A stretch of 64,000 nt of DNA from Blumeriella jaapii (GCA_009599575.1 VWND01000080.1:1-64000); one strand, 5' to 3'; counted from the first letter of the stretch, positions 35,161-48,208 are shown. A program made the numbers and translations. Notes: generated by a model from the sequence alone, not told the origin.

Positions 35161-35840
35161 CCTCGAATCTTTTCCCCCGGAATACAAAATCCTCGAACAC
35201 GTGTTTTCTAAAACCGCCAATAACGAGCTAGCCTTTTACCGGCCCTACAATTATAAAATCGAGCTTATTATAAATAAAAAAAAGCTGAAATATACTTTTT
35301 TATACAAAATATCGATTTTAAAATTCGAAATTGTCAAAATCTATTTGCAAAATAACCTTAACAAAAGCTTTATCGAATTTTCCACCGCTCTTTTCGCTGC
35401 TCCAATGCTTTTCGCCAAAAAACCCGACGGTTTATTACGTTTTTGTATCGATTATCGAACTTTTAATAACGTTATTTGTAAAAATCGTTATTTTCTTTTT
35501 TTTATCGATAAAACTTTTGCTCGTTTTTTAAAAACGCGAATTTTTACGAAGCTCGATATTCGTTAAGCTTTTTATAAAATTCGAATAAACCCCGCTAATA
35601 AAAAACTAACGACGTTTCGTACGCGTTACGGCGTCTACAAATGCAAAATACTACCTTTTGGCCTTATTAATAAACCCGCAACTTACCAACGTTATATAAA
35701 CGACGTTTTTTTCGATTATTTAAACGATTTCTGCATTATATACCTGAATAACATTCTTATTTATTCGTCCGACCTTTTAAAACACGCCATACACGTTCGC
35801 AAAATACTTTAAAAGCTCGCTAACGCTGAATTACAAGCCG
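35160..35840 (+). pseudogene. Chromo-B reverse transcriptase (G1), decayed
   Basis: ELAFYRPYNYKIEL opens the domain. KPDGLLRFCIDYRTFNN is the classic Ty3/Gypsy fingers motif; FTKLDIR follows at about 35545-35565 (motif A, catalytic Asp kept) and then a stop. Motif B reads LPFGLINKPATYQR near 35655-35690. Motif C reads Y-L-N-N at about 35738-35750 in place of Y-L-D-D. The Asp-to-Asn changes are G-to-A on the sense strand. Confidence 0.88.
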
Positions 35841-36139
35841 ATATTCGAAAGTCTAAATTCAACGTTATTCGAATCCGTTATCTAAATTTTATTATTTCGA
35901 TTAAAAGCTTAAAAATAAATCCAGAAAAAATCTTCGTAATCGCCCATTAAAAACCTTTTATTATTATAAAAAGTATACAAAGCTTTTTTGATTTTTATAA
36001 CTTTTACCGACGTTTTATTCGAAACTACGATATAATTGCAAAACCTCTAGTTTATTTAACCAAAGCTAACGTTTCTTTCAATTTCATTTCTAAATATCAA
36101 AATTTCGACTTTTTTATACTAGCCTTTATTATTGCATTA

Positions 36140-36550
36140 ATTTTACAATATTATAAGCAAAACCTTTTTTATATATTAAAAACTAACGCTTTCGACGGCG
36201 TAATAGCTTTTGTGCTTTCGCAATTTTATAATAACGACTAGCTTTCAATCGCCTATTTCAGCAAAACTATAGCCTCCGCAAAACTAAACTACGTCGTACA
36301 CGACAAAAAAATATTCGCAATCGTAAAATTTCTAAACAACTTTCGTACTAAACTAATTAGCTTAATTTATTAAATCAAAATAATTATTAATTATAAAACC
36401 TTAAAATACTTTATAACTTTCAAATTTTTAAACGCTCGATAAGCACGCTAAACCGAGCTTTTCGCCGACTACAACTTTCTTATTACGTACAAACCAAATA
36501 AATACAACCTTTTGGCTAACGTATTAATACGTCGTACAAGCGAACTCGAC
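36140..36550 (+). pseudogene. Chromo-B RNase H (G1), decayed
   Basis: TNAFDGVIAFVLSQ (near 36183-36225) aligns with the T-D-A-S-x-x-G start of retroelement RNase H. Then AYFSKTIASAKLNYVVHDK, KIFAIVKFLNNF and ITYKPNKYNLLANVLIRR (near 36480-36535), corresponding to the usual L-N-Y-x-x-H-D-K and Y-x-P-G-x-x-N-x-x-A-D-x-L-S-R motifs. The catalytic Asp in the last motif is replaced by Asn. Confidence 0.85.
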
Positions 36551-36839
36551 CGCTAAAACAATTTTAAACGCATTCAGCGTCTGCAAACCCTTTTCCGAGC
36601 AAATCAGATCGATTATCGCCTTTTAATTAAAAAACTTCGACCTTCCACGGCTTTCGAAACAGCTGTTTTTATCGTTGAAATAATTGATTTTTTTTTCGCA
36701 CTTCGTATTGTTAATCAAATTCTTTACGCTAATCGCACAGCTAGCAGCCTAATAACCTTCCGAAAAAAAACTATACGAAACGCTATAAAAAAAAACGACG
36801 ATAATAACATTCCGTTTCCGTATATATTTAAACGCGATC

Positions 36840-37770
36840 TGCTATTATATCACGATCGCCTGATAATATCAAACGTCGATTATTTTCGCTTGGCTTTTAT
36901 ACGAAAAATGCACGACCAAATTTCTACCGCTTATCCTAGCGCTCGCAAAACTACGCAATTGCTTTCGAACCAATATTATTAGCGAAATATAACAGCCTTT
37001 GTAAAACAATACTATCGCAACTGCTACGCTTATCGAAAAAGTTTTATTTCAAAAAATAAACGCTCCGGCCTTTTTTAGCTTTTTCTTATTTCTAATTATT
37101 TTTAAAAGCACGTTATAATAAACTTTTGCAATTTTAATAAAAACAAATACGATTACGATAACGTATTCGTAATAATAAATCGCTTTTCCAAGCAAGCTAT
37201 TTTAATTTTCTGTCACAAAAATATCGACGCTCGAAGCTTCGCTAAATTATATATATTCCACGTATATAAGTATTTTAATTTTTCAAAAAATATTATTAAC
37301 GATCGTAGCTTTTAGTATTAATTTACTTTCTGATTTAAATTAAATAAAATATTCGATACGCAATTAAAGCTTTCGATAGCCGCTTATTCTAAAACCGATA
37401 ATCAAACCGAAATTTATAATTAATATTTGCAAAAACGCTTTCGACCTTTCGTAAATTTTTACCAAAACGATTAAAACGAATTTCTTTTAATAATAAATTT
37501 CGCCCAAATAATACTTTTTTACGAAAGTCTAAATGACTTTTCACCCTTTGAAATTATATACGGTTATACTTTTTATACCAATTGAAACTGAAAGCTCGAT
37601 ATTTCCCTTTTTTCTAATCTTTTACATAAGCTAAACGCAAACGAAACTCGTGCGTACGCTCGTCGCCATTACGACGCTTGAAATTTCGCTAAATCGCACT
37701 TTTAATAAACCTACGACAAAATAAAAAAAAATGCGAATAAATTTCGCCGCGCGATCGATTTTAACGTTAA
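36840..37770 (+). pseudogene. Chromo-B integrase (G1), decayed
   Basis: Zinc-binding HHCC region at 36910-37040 (MHDQISTAYPSARKTTQLL ... YYRNCYAYRKS; one His and one Cys changed to Tyr). Catalytic core: NKYDYDNVFVIINRFSKQAI near 37140-37200 (second Asp of the core changed to Asn), then NDRSFQYQFTF near 37300-37330, and KLSIAAYSKTDNQTEIYNQ near 37365-37425 with the Glu region. C-terminal part: SPFEIIYGYTFY near 37543-37580 and FAKSHFQQTYDK near 37690. Confidence 0.85.
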
Positions 37771-38310
37771 CGATTACGTATAATTCGATATGCGTTTATT
37801 TCCGACCTTCCGGCCCTTCCGTAAGCTCGACAATTCTATAAACGGCCTTTTTAAAATTGTAGCCAAAATTTTCGACAACGCTTTTAAGCTAAACTTTTCC
37901 AGTATTATAAACGTACATCTAGTTTTTCACGCTAATCGACTGCGTAAAACAGCTAACGACGCGCTTCCAAATCAGATTAACCCAACCCCTGAACCTATTA
38001 ATATAATTAATAAACTTAAATACGAAATCGAAAAATTAATCGCCTATCGAATGCAACGGAAAACCTTTTAATATAAAGCTTTTTAAATAAGCTTAAATAA
38101 AAATCTTACGTAATACCCCGCGTTTGATTTTATATACGCTTTTCTAAAAGTGCGCGACTTTTATTTGACGCATAAAAAGCTTCTCGGTCCTTCTGCAAAA
38201 CTTATAAACTAGCTAAAAGCGTATTCCGAAAGTTTGAATTCGTACGATTATTTAAATAATAACGTACCAATAAATAAAAGCTCGAAAGCGCGCTTTTTTC
38301 GGACGGAAAA
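37770..38310 (+). pseudogene. Chromo-B integrase C-terminus with chromodomain-like module (G1)
   Basis: FRKLDNSINGLFKIVAKI (near 37815) is the GPF/Y module. VHLVFHANRLRK (near 37910) is the usual H-P-V-F-H motif. After that, YEIEKLIAYRMQRKT (near 38020-38065) and the following Tyr-rich stretch, with Trp codons replaced by stops (TxYPAFDFIYAFLKVRDFY), match the layout of chromodomains in chromoviral integrases. That module would bind histone marks and direct insertion to heterochromatin, which would fit the nested clustering here. The identification is by pattern only. Confidence 0.7.
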
Positions 38311-38314
38311 GTAA

Positions 38315-38581
38315 TATAACGATTTACTTTTTTGCTATTTCGTATATCACCCCAGCAATTATATATAATTGCAAGCTCCCTGGTCTCCTGATGAGTCTCT
38401 CCATTAATTATGGAAACTATTTATGTATATAAGGCTCTTTTTTCTTAGCAACCTCTGCCTTCTGCAATTGTTAATTCTAAGTAAATATCTTTGTTACAAA
38501 ACCAAAGGCTCGTTTCATACCATGTGAACACGGCGACCAGCTGATTGATCTCCCAGCCCTCCGACTGATTAGATCGTCACA
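38315..38581 (+). repeat. Chromo-B 3' LTR (G1)
   Basis: 267 bp, TATAACGATTTAC ... GATCGTCACA, preceded by the purine stretch GGACGGAAAAG (38301-38311), the likely polypurine tract. Differences from the 5' LTR that I compared are C/T and G/A transitions. TATA-like TGTATATAAGGC near 38434. Confidence 0.92.
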
Positions 38582-38586
38582 GTTAT

Positions 38587-39350
38587 AACGACTTTTTTTT
38601 AAAAAAACGTTGTATATCGATACGGTTTATTTAATAAATTAAACGTCGACGGTGAATCCGAAAACAAAAGCGTTATTAAAACTTTTATAAAAAAATACGA
38701 TATTTAGCGTATTTAAATTTTAATTTATAATTCGAAAAGCAACGGATCCGTTAAACGAAGCTATAAAAATATTTTCGACGGCTTTTCAAAAGCTATTCGA
38801 AAGAATTATAAGCGTTGGTCGCGGAAATTCTCGGAAATGCTTTTTGCTATGCGTATATATATATACGGTTTTATTAAAATAATTTTATTTTTTATTTAAT
38901 ACGATAAAAACGTTCGATTGCTTTTGGAAACAAAATGGCTTGTATAAAAGTTTTATAACGTGATTAAAATAAAAACGAAAGCTGATTTATTAGTAATAAA
39001 ATTTAAGCAGCTTAATTACCGCGATATAAATATAAAAAAGATAATTTTTAAAAAAAAAAAGTATAAAAAAGCGGCTAAAAAAATTTAAAATAAAACCAAG
39101 ATTTTAAAAAAAACGTTAATTAAAAAAAAGATTTGGTTTTAATTTACGACGTTTAACGCGCTATTAATAAATCGGCCGATATTAAATTTGATTATAAATA
39201 GCTCGGGCTTTACGAAATATGCGAGGCCGAATTAAATAAAAGCTATTATAAATTTACGGAATTCGATAAAACAAAACTAAAAGAAACGTTCGCCGCTAAC
39301 CGGTTGAAACGATTTTATAAAAAAAATTAGCAAATTTATTTTTTAAATTT
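38587..39350 (+). pseudogene. Big-A integrase, remainder (copy IV)
   Basis: Continuation after G1. VDGESENKSVI (near 38645-38680) gives the second catalytic Asp and the Asn-Lys of Ty3/Gypsy integrase, better preserved than in copies I and III. NYKxLGLYEICEAELNKS (near 39200-39250) is the GPY/F-like module. The frame dies near 39350. Confidence 0.8.
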
Positions 39351-39479
39351 TAATTTAAACAGCGATTTCGATTTTAGCGAATTCGACGACGATTTCGACG
39401 AAAGCGATTATATTTCTAAAAAAAAAAAACTTTTTAAAAAAGTTTAAAAACAGCCGAACGATAACTTCGCTGCTAATTT

Positions 39480-39790
39480 TATTTATGACCGAAAAAAAGA
39501 AAAATGCTTATAAAATTGTTTATTAATTATTTTATTATTTTCGTTGTTTATTATTTTTTTTTTTATTATATACTATTTTATTATTTTTGTTTTGTTTTGC
39601 TTGTATACAACTTAATTATTTTGTTTTATATATACTATTTAGTTTTAAGACTTTTTTTTATATTATTTAAAATGTTTATTATATTTTTTTTTGCTTAATT
39701 ATACTTTTGTTTATTAAAATAAAAATTTTGTATATATTTAAGCCGTATATTTGATATATTTATATTGCTCGTATATTTTACGAAAACTAT
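39480..39790 (+). other. AT-rich spacer (copy IV)
   Basis: Extremely T-rich stretch equivalent to 10500-10840. The 64-codon frame at 39504 is Tyr/Phe/Ile only and is not considered coding. Confidence 0.5.
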
Positions 39791-42700
39791 CTTTTATATA
39801 TTTTATTATTTGCTATTTTTTGTATTATTTACTTTTTTCGTTATTTTAAACGAATATTTATTTAAACAGTTATAATTTATTAAAGAAACAGCATGCGGAT
39901 TTTCGTGATTTTTAAATATAAATATTTTATAATTCTCGTATTTTTTTTAATTACTTTTTAATAAATATAATATATTTTTTTAATTAGCAAATTTATCGAT
40001 ATTATATCGTTTTCTAAACAAAGCGTTGCTAAATTTAGCAAATTTATTTTTAATTTATTTTAGAACGGAATTATTATACGCAACTTTTTCGAATTTAAGC
40101 AAATATATAATACCGTTAAATTAAATTAATAAACTGCTTTTGTAAAAATATTTATAAAACAATTCGATATAATAATTGAAAACGTTAATAAATTTTTATT
40201 CGATTACGAAGGTTTCGTTAAAACTGAATTCGTTTGTAAAAGCTTTGATTACGATAAGTTTTTATTAAACTACGATAACGCTTTAAAAGTTTTCGCTAAA
40301 GCAAAAAAAACTCGAAATAATAAAAAAAAAGTGACAGACCGGGTTTTGCGCTTTTTGCTAAATCAACGAAGGAAAGATATTTAAAAATACGTTTTTAGCA
40401 AAATCATCGGTGTTATTTTATTTCGGCATTTTCGTTTGTTTTTTCGAAATTATTATTTTTATTAAAAAAAAAAAATCTGGATATTAAACGCGTATATTTT
40501 TAAAACGCAAGCTTTAAAAGCTAATAATTTAAAAACTCGCAGATTTATAAAGCTTTTTATAATTATTTGCAAATTAATTAACGACGCTATATAATCGCTA
40601 AAAAAAATTCTAATCGGCTGCGAAACCTTAAATCTGACTTTTTTTTAAAATAAAAAACTGAGCGTCGCTAAATGCGGTATTTTTATATCGAAAAAAAAAA
40701 CGACGCTATCCCGATATTTTAAATTTACGACGACGAAAAAAACGAAAAAGCTAATATTATTTTCGTTTAGTTCGAAAAAACATACGCGGTAGCAATTAAT
40801 ATTTTTAAAATAGCTAAAATAATTCGACGATTTTTATTTTCGATTATCGAAAACGAATTCGAAAACGAAATTAAAAGCGTAATAGCAAATAACCGCTTAT
40901 TCGAATATAAAAAATCTATTATATTTATAAAAACGATTTCGGAAAAAATAAAAACAAAAAACGTAAAACAGCGCGCCGATATTTCCGAAATTTTTTTTAT
41001 TCGAAAAAGAAAATTATTCGCGTCGTTAGCAAAAAAAGCATCGCGAGTAAAAACAGCCGGAAATCGACGCCGAATTATAGCTTTTAAATTATTTAATAAA
41101 AAACGCGACGATTTTACGAAATCAGATTTAAAAAACGCAAATATTCCGAAAAAAAAAACCCAAACGATTTTGAATTTGATTTTTCGAAATTAAATACGCA
41201 AATACCAAAAACGCTTGCTGCGTTTAAAAACGTCGTACCGCTAATATTTTAGACTTTGATAAAAGCATTTAAAATTTCGATTATTATACGATTCGACCGA
41301 AAAAACTTAAAAAAAAATATCGAAATTATCGCGGAAGAAATTATATAAAAAGTATAAAATTAAATTACTTTATTTAAAATTTTCGCTTTCGACGACGAAA
41401 CGATTTAAAAATTTTATTTCGATATTTTTATATAAAAACCAAATAAATCCGTCAGCTTTTTTCTTTTTGCTTCGAACGAAAACTAAATTAAGCTTTTTTC
41501 GGAAAATTGCAAATATAATACGCCGGAACAAATAAAAAAAACTTTTAAAAACGGTGATCCGTTTTTATTCGAATTTTTTTTCGTTAAGAAATTCCGATTT
41601 TTTAATTTCGTTTTTACAAATAACGTTAACGCTAAAAAAAACGGCAAGTTTTGCTATTTTTATATGCGTTGTTACGCGGCGTATTGCGATTTGATTATAA
41701 AAAAAATCGATATTATCGGCTTTGTTAATCGATTCGCTGCTATTAAAAATTCGGATTACGACGTATTCGAAATTAATTTTAATAATTAATTTATATTTCG
41801 ACGAAAAATTACGAAAATTACTTAAGCGCGTATTAAGATTTATTTGAGCTACGCAAATTTCAAAGTAAATTCTAAAGCTTTTAGCGCGATTATAAAGCTC
41901 GATTAAAACGTAGAAAAATAAAAACAACGAATATTTTTAAAAGCCGATTTTTTTGGCTTTTCGACCGAAAATATGTTTTATAATTTATTTAAATTAAATT
42001 GCGAATTCGTTAATTACGTAAGGTTTTACAACGGAAAAAACAAATTATTATTATATTTTATAAAAAAAAAGATAGCTATATATAAGTATTATTTCCGATT
42101 AGTTAAAACCTAGAAAGCGCTTACAGCCTTTTTCGCTAATATATTTTATAATTTTATTTAATAAATTTTTAAAATATACCTCGGCTTTTACTTCGCTGTT
42201 TTAATTATTCGGAACTTCGGAAACTGCCGCTTCGTGGCTTATTTTAACGTTCCGATCGCTTTAGGTTTCGCTGGTCCCGACCGTATTACAGTTATAAAAT
42301 TCGATATCGCCGATTTTTAAAAAAAAAAAAAAATCGAAGATTTTACCGACGCTATTTTCGATTATTACGTTTTGCTTGCATTCGTATATAATTCGGGAAT
42401 AATCGAAGCTTATTTGCAATTATATTACGACGCCAAACTGATTAAAACCATTTAAAAAGGTCCAGCTTTTTTGTATTTCAGCGCGTTTAAAACAATGATT
42501 TCGGCTATTTTATCGAACTACAAAACCGAAAACTACGAAATAGAAAATAAAATAATTTTTGTCAGCTTTTCGATTAAGCAAAAAGTTTTCGTTAAATTTA
42601 GGATTTAAAAAATCGACGGCGCGATATTAATTTATTCGAATAATTATACGGCGCAAAAGTATAAAAACCATTTCGAAAACGACGCTCCGATAAGCAATTT

Positions 42701-43280
42701 AATATTATTTATATTGCGGCGAAAGCAATTATAATATTTTCGATAGTTTCGATTACAAACGATTACTTCCGAATTATTTCGTAAAATAATTTTTTTTATA
42801 GATTTCGAAGCTTTTTTAAAAGCATTCGTCGGCAAACAATCGTAATCCGATTTATTAATTTTACGCGAAGCAAAAGCGTTAATCGGTTTTAATTACGACG
42901 AACTAATCGATTACTTTTACGATTTTAATACAAAACTTTTCAGCGTTTTTAATAAAGCGTGGAACCACGTTTAAAAGCTGGAATCTATTATTTACGAAAA
43001 AAAATCGTAGAAAATATTCGTCGCGGCGACGTTTAATAATATTATCGACGAAAAAGCTATCAGAACGTTCGTAGGTTTAAACGATATTTCGATTAATATT
43101 TTATCGAACCATTTTTTAAAAAAACAAAATAAATAAAATAATTTAAACGATAAGCGAAACGCTATTCTTTCGCAAAAGCTAATAGCAAAAAGGCCAAAAA
43201 CGGGTTAGAAAACCGAAAAAGTGTAGGATTAAAAAGTTCGGTTTTTGATTAATTGATTTTTAAATTATATAAAATAAATT
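39790..43280 (+). pseudogene. Big-A unassigned 3' region (copy IV)
   Basis: Full counterpart of 10840-14330. Informative positions: RVLRFLLNQRRKD near 40340-40380 with few stops, KKRADISE-like segment near 40970, FCYFYMRCYAAYCDLI near 41650-41700, DYFYDFNTKLFS near 42910-42945. Substitutions between copies are nearly all C/T or G/A, as expected for parallel decay of one ancestral gene rather than noncoding drift, although that alone does not prove coding. Confidence 0.5.
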
Positions 43281-43354
43281 AAATTGCATTTATTAAAATT
43301 ATATTTTTTTTTGATCGTAATTAAAAACGATTACGTATATTATTTAAAACAGGA

Positions 43355-43620
43355 TGTAAAACGGTAATACTTTGTATTAATAAAAGTTGGTAGTTTTAGC
43401 TATAATCGAGGCATAGACTTTTTCGAGACCCTTTGCTATTAATTACTTTTAACAGGTATAAAAGTAAAGCATTCTTTTAGATAGTACTACAGGCACGCAG
43501 TCCAATTTATACCTTTACTCATTTTTCTTTTTTTTTTTTAGTCTTTTCTAGGGATTTCCTAGATTATTTTACCTACCGACATATGGCCGTATCAGTCTGG
43601 TTTTCCTACCTACTTTTACA
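43355..43620 (+). repeat. Big-A 3' LTR (copy IV)
   Basis: 266 bp, TGTAAAACGGTAATAC ... CTTTTACA, followed by atat (43621-43624). Confidence 0.92.
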
Positions 43621-43624
43621 ATAT

Positions 43625-46600
43625 TTATTATACTTTTTTTTGTTTAACTGTACTTTTGTTTATTAAAATAAAAGCTTTATATATATTTGAGCCGCATATC
43701 TGATATATTTATATTATTCGCATATTTTACGAAAACTATTTTTTATGCATTTTATTATTTGCTATTTTTTATATTATTTACTTTTTTCGTTGTTTTAAAC
43801 GAATGCCTGCCTAAACAATTATAATTTATTAAAAAAACAGCATACGGATTTCCGTAACTTTTAAATACAAATATTTTATAATTCCCGTATTTTTTTTAAT
43901 TATTTTTTAATAAATATAATATATTTTTTTAATTAACAAACCTATCGATATTATATTATTTTTTAAGCAAAACATTGCTAAATTTAGCAAATTTATTTTT
44001 AATTTATTTTAAAACGAAATTATTATACGCAATTTTTCCGAATTTAAACAAGCATATAATGCCGTTATTTCAAATTAATAAACAGCTTTCGTAAAAACGT
44101 TTATAAAACAATTCGATATAATAATTAAAAACGTTAACGAATTTTTATTCGATTACGAAAGCTTCGTTAAAGCTAAATTCGTTCGTAAAAGTTTTAATTA
44201 CGACAAATTTCTGCTGAATTACGATAACGTTTTAAAAACTTTCGCCGAAGCAAAAAAAGCTCGAAATAACAAAAAAAAAGTGATAAACCGAGTTTTGCGC
44301 TTTCTGCTAAATCAACGAAAAAAAAAATATTTAAAAATACGTTTTTAATAAAATTACCGGTATTATTTTATTTCGGCATTTCGCTCGCTTTTTCGAAACT
44401 ATTATTTTTACGAAAAAAAAAGTTTAAATATTAAACGTTTATATTTTTAAAACGTAAGTTTTAAAAGCTAATAATTCAAAAATCCGCAGATTTACAAACC
44501 TTTTTACAGCTGTTTGCAAATTAATCGACGACGCTATATAATCGCTAAAAAAAGTTTTAGTCGGCTGCGAAACCTTAAATTTAATTTTTTTTTAAAACTA
44601 AAAACTAAGCGTCGTTAAATACGAAATTTTTATACCAAAGGAAAAAAACGATATTATTCCGATATTTTAAAATTACGACGATAAAAAAAACGAAAAAGCT
44701 AATATTATTCTCGTTTAATTCGAAAAAATATACGCGGTAGTAATTAATATTTTTAAAATAGCTAAAATAATTCGGCGATTTTTATTTTTAATTATCGAAA
44801 ACGAATCCGAAAACGAAATTAAAAACGTAATAGCAAACAACCGCTTATTCGAATATAAAGAATTTATTATATTTATAAAAACGATTCCGAAAAAAGTAAA
44901 AACAAAAAACGTAAAAAAACGCGCCGATATTTCCGAAACTTTTTTTGTTCGGAAAAAAAAACTATTCGCGTCGCTAGCAAAAAAAGCACCGCGAATAAAA
45001 ACAGCCGGAAATCGACGCCGAATTATAATTTTTAAATTAATTAATAAAAAACGCGACGATTTTACGAAATTAAATTTAGAAAACGCCGGCATTTCGAAAA
45101 GAAAAAATTCAAACGATTTTAAATCTGATTTTTCGAAATTAAATACGCAAATACTAAAAACGTTTGCTGCGTTTAAAAACGTCGTATTATTACCGCTAAT
45201 ATTTTAAATTTTAATAAAAATATTTAAAAATTTCGATTATTATACGATTCGATCGAAAAAGCTTAAAAAAAAATATCGAAATTATCGCGGAAAAAATTAT
45301 ATAAAAAATATAAAATCAAATTATTTTGTTTAAAACTTTCGCTTTCGACGACGAAACGATTTAAAAGTTTTATTTCGATATTTTTATATAAAAATCAAAT
45401 AAATCCGTTAGCTTTTTTTTTTTTGCTTCGAACGAAAATTAAATTAAATTTTTTTCGAAAAACTGCAAATATAATACGCCGGAACAAATAAAAAAGATTT
45501 TTAAAAACGGTGACCCGTTTTTACTTAAGCTTTCTTTTGCTAAAAAACTCCGATTTTTTAATTTTGTTTTTACAAATAACCTTAACGCCAAAAAAAACGG
45601 CAAGTTTTGCTATTTTTATATATATTATTACGCGGCGTACTGCGATTTGATTATAAAAAAAATCGACGTTATCGGTTTTGCTAATCGATTCGCTGCTATT
45701 AAAAATTCGAATTACGACGTATTCGAAATTAATTTTAATAATTAATTTATATTTCGACGAAAAATTACGAAAATTACTTAAGCGCGTACTAAAGTTTATT
45801 TAAGCTACGCGAATTTTAAAACAGATCTTAAAGCTTTTAGCGCGATTATAAAACTCGATTAAAACAAAAAAAAATAAAAGCAACGAATATTTTTAAAAGC
45901 CGATTTTTTTAGCTTTTCGACCGAAAATATATTTTAAAATTTATTTAACTTAAATTGCGAATTCGTTAATTACGTAAGGTTTTACAACGGAAAAAACAAG
46001 CTATTGCTGTATTTTATAAAAAAAAAATAGTTATATATAAATATTATTTCCGATTAATTAAAACCTAAAAGGCGCTTACAGCTTTTTTCGCTAATATATT
46101 TTACAATTTTATTTAATAAGCTTTTAAAATGCATTCCGGCTTTTATTTCGCTGTTTTAATTATCCGGAATTTTGGAAACTATTACTTCGTAATATACTTT
46201 AACGTTTCGATCGCTTTAAATCTCGCTGATTCCGATCGTATTATAATTACAAAATTCGATATCGCCGATTTTTTAAAAAAAAAAAAGATCGAAAATTTTA
46301 CCGACGCCATTTTCGATTATTACGTTTTGCTTATATTCGTATATAACTCGGAAATAATCGAAGCTTATTTGCAATTATATTACGACGCGAAGCTAATTAA
46401 AACCATTTAAAAAGGCTTAGCTTTTTCGTATTTTAGCGCGTTTAAAACAGTGGCCTTAGCTATTTTATCGAATTACGAAATCGAAAGCTACGAAATAAAA
46501 AATAAAATAATTTTTGTTAACTTTTCGATTAAGCAAAAGATTTTCGTTAGATTTAGGATTTAAAAAACCGACGGCGCGATGCTAATTTATTCGAATAATT

Positions 46601-47240
46601 ATACGGCGCAAAAATATAAAAATTATTTCGAAAATGACGCTTCGATAAATAATCTAATATTATTTGTTTTACGACGAAAATAATTATAGCATTTTCGATA
46701 ATTTCGATTGCAAACGACTATTTCCGAACCATTTCGTAGAATAGTTTTTTTTACAGATTTCGAAGCTTTTTTAAAAGCATTCGTCGGTAAACAACCGTAG
46801 TCCGATCTATTAATTTTACGCGAAGTAAAAGCGTTAATCGGTTTTAATTACGATAAATTAATCGATTATTTTTACGATTTTAATATAAAACTTTTCAGCG
46901 CTTTTTGCAAAACGTAAAACCACGTACAAAAGCTGAAATTTATTATTTACGAAAAAAAGTCGTAAAAAGCTTTCGTCGCCGCGACGCCTAATAATATTAT
47001 CGACGAAAAAGCTATCAAAACGTTCGTACGTTAAAACGATACCTCGATTAACGCTTTATTCAGCTATTTTTTAAAAAAACGGAATAAACAAAATAATTTA
47101 AACGATAAGCGAAACGCTATTCTTTTACAAAAGCTAACAGCAAAAAAGCTAAAAACGGGTTAGAAAACCGAAAAAGCGTAGAATTAAAAAATTAAGTTTT
47201 TAATTAATTAGTTTTTAAATTATATAAAATAAATTAAATT
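43625..47240 (+). pseudogene. Big-A unassigned 3' region (copy III)
   Basis: Continuation of copy III after copy IV: spacer remainder, then the complete extra region. An ATG at 43746 in the T-rich start is also present in copy II (about 1609), but I cannot show that it is the start. The open stretch at 46129-46410 (MHSGFYFAVLIIRNFG..., FDIADFLKKKK) covers the third block for 93 codons, the longest surviving plus-strand reading of this gene. Confidence 0.5.
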
Positions 47241-47309
47241 GTATTTATTAAAATTATATTTTTTTTTGGTCGTAATTAAAAACGATTACGTATATTATTT
47301 GAAACAGAA

Positions 47310-47575
47310 TATAAAACGGTAATACTTTGTATTAATAAGAATTGGTAGTTTTAGCTATAATCGAGGCATGGACCCTTTCGAGACCCTTTGTTATTAATTA
47401 TTTTTAACAGGTATAAAAGCAAAGCATTTTTTAAATAATACTATAGGCACGCAGTTTAATTCATATTTTTACTCACTTTTTTTTTCCTTTTTTCAGTCTT
47501 TTCTAGGGATTCCCTAGACTATTTTACCCACCGACATGTGGCCGTATCAGTCTGGTTTTCCTACCTACTTTTACA
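47310..47575 (+). repeat. Big-A 3' LTR (copy III)
   Basis: 266 bp, TATAAAACGGTAATAC ... CTTTTACA, followed by ttag (47576-47579), matching 18574-18577. Confidence 0.92.
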
Positions 47576-48160
47576 TTAGCAGATAAATAAAAACCATAGC
47601 GTTTAAAAAGCGCGCTAGGATTTTGGCCGTTATAAAAAGATTTAAAAAAAATTCGCGAAAAGCGTAAAAATTAATTTACAGCGTTTATTAATTAAAATAA
47701 AACGTTGCGGAAAAAAAAAAAAGCAGCAGATTCGCGACTGGCAGAAATACGTTCGATAAATTTTATTAAACGTTTTGATTAAAAGGTTTGTCGCAATCGT
47801 ATAATTTCCAAAAGTTATCGTTTACGCTTTTGCGCTTTTTTCAGTTGATTTTGCAAAAGTTTCAACTAAACGCTTTCAGCGCTAAGCTGCAAAATAAAAA
47901 TGGCAGGCGAAATAATTGGCGCTCTGCCTTTTTTTTTATTTTTTTTTCCTCGGAGGGAAAATTGTTTTTTAAAAAAAAAAAGCTTTTAAAAAAGGCTGCT
48001 TTTTCGCTGATGAAAAAAAAGGTTAAGATATAATAGCAAAAGCTGAAAAGCTCTGTTAAAAAAAAAATCGTTGAACAAAAGCTATTTTTCGCGAAATGCG
48101 AAAATAAGCCTTTTTACGACCGGTCGATTATTTTGGTATAATCCGTAAAAAATTCGAAAA
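47576..48160 (-). pseudogene. gag: Chromo-B gag, N-terminal part (G3)
   Basis: Antisense counterpart of 32520-33070 of G1. It joins 18004-18577 across copy III. The plus-strand frame at 47788-48033 is a shadow. The N-terminal Gln/Ser/Pro-rich segment is readable on the minus strand near 48000-48080, with stops at Gln codons. Confidence 0.65.
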
Positions 48161-48208
48161 AAAAAATAATTTACGCCGTCGCTAACGTAGAAAAAAAGTT
48201 GTTAATAA

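Larger units (their letters stand above)
32164..38581 (+). mobile_element. Chromo-B G1, full-length 6.4-kb Ty3/Gypsy chromovirus
   Basis: 6,418 bp with 267-bp LTRs and a perfect 5-bp target duplication gttat (32159-32163 and 38582-38586). Removing G1 and one duplication restores Big-A integrase exactly as in copies I and III. Order: gag, protease, RT, RNase H, integrase, chromodomain-like tail. It is the innermost, hence among the youngest, insertion of the nest. Its mutations are strongly one-sided: TpG is nearly absent while CpA remains common on the sense strand. Confidence 0.92.
25921..43620 (+). mobile_element. Big-A copy IV, full-length, nested in copy III and itself split by Chromo-B G1
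   Basis: LTRs at 25921 and 43620; target duplication atat (25917-25920 and 43621-43624). Removing G1 and its 5-bp duplication leaves about 11.28 kb. Its 5' LTR and protease retain the most ancestral-looking bases of the family, consistent with a younger age than its host. Confidence 0.9.
18578..47575 (+). mobile_element. Big-A copy III, full-length but split by copy IV
   Basis: LTR to LTR, with target duplication ttag. After removing copy IV (25921-43620) and one copy of the atat duplication, its length is about 11.3 kb. The coding order is identical to copy I. It is moderately less mutated in the 5' LTR and gag than copy I, for example retaining TGTAAAACGGTGATAC. Confidence 0.9.
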
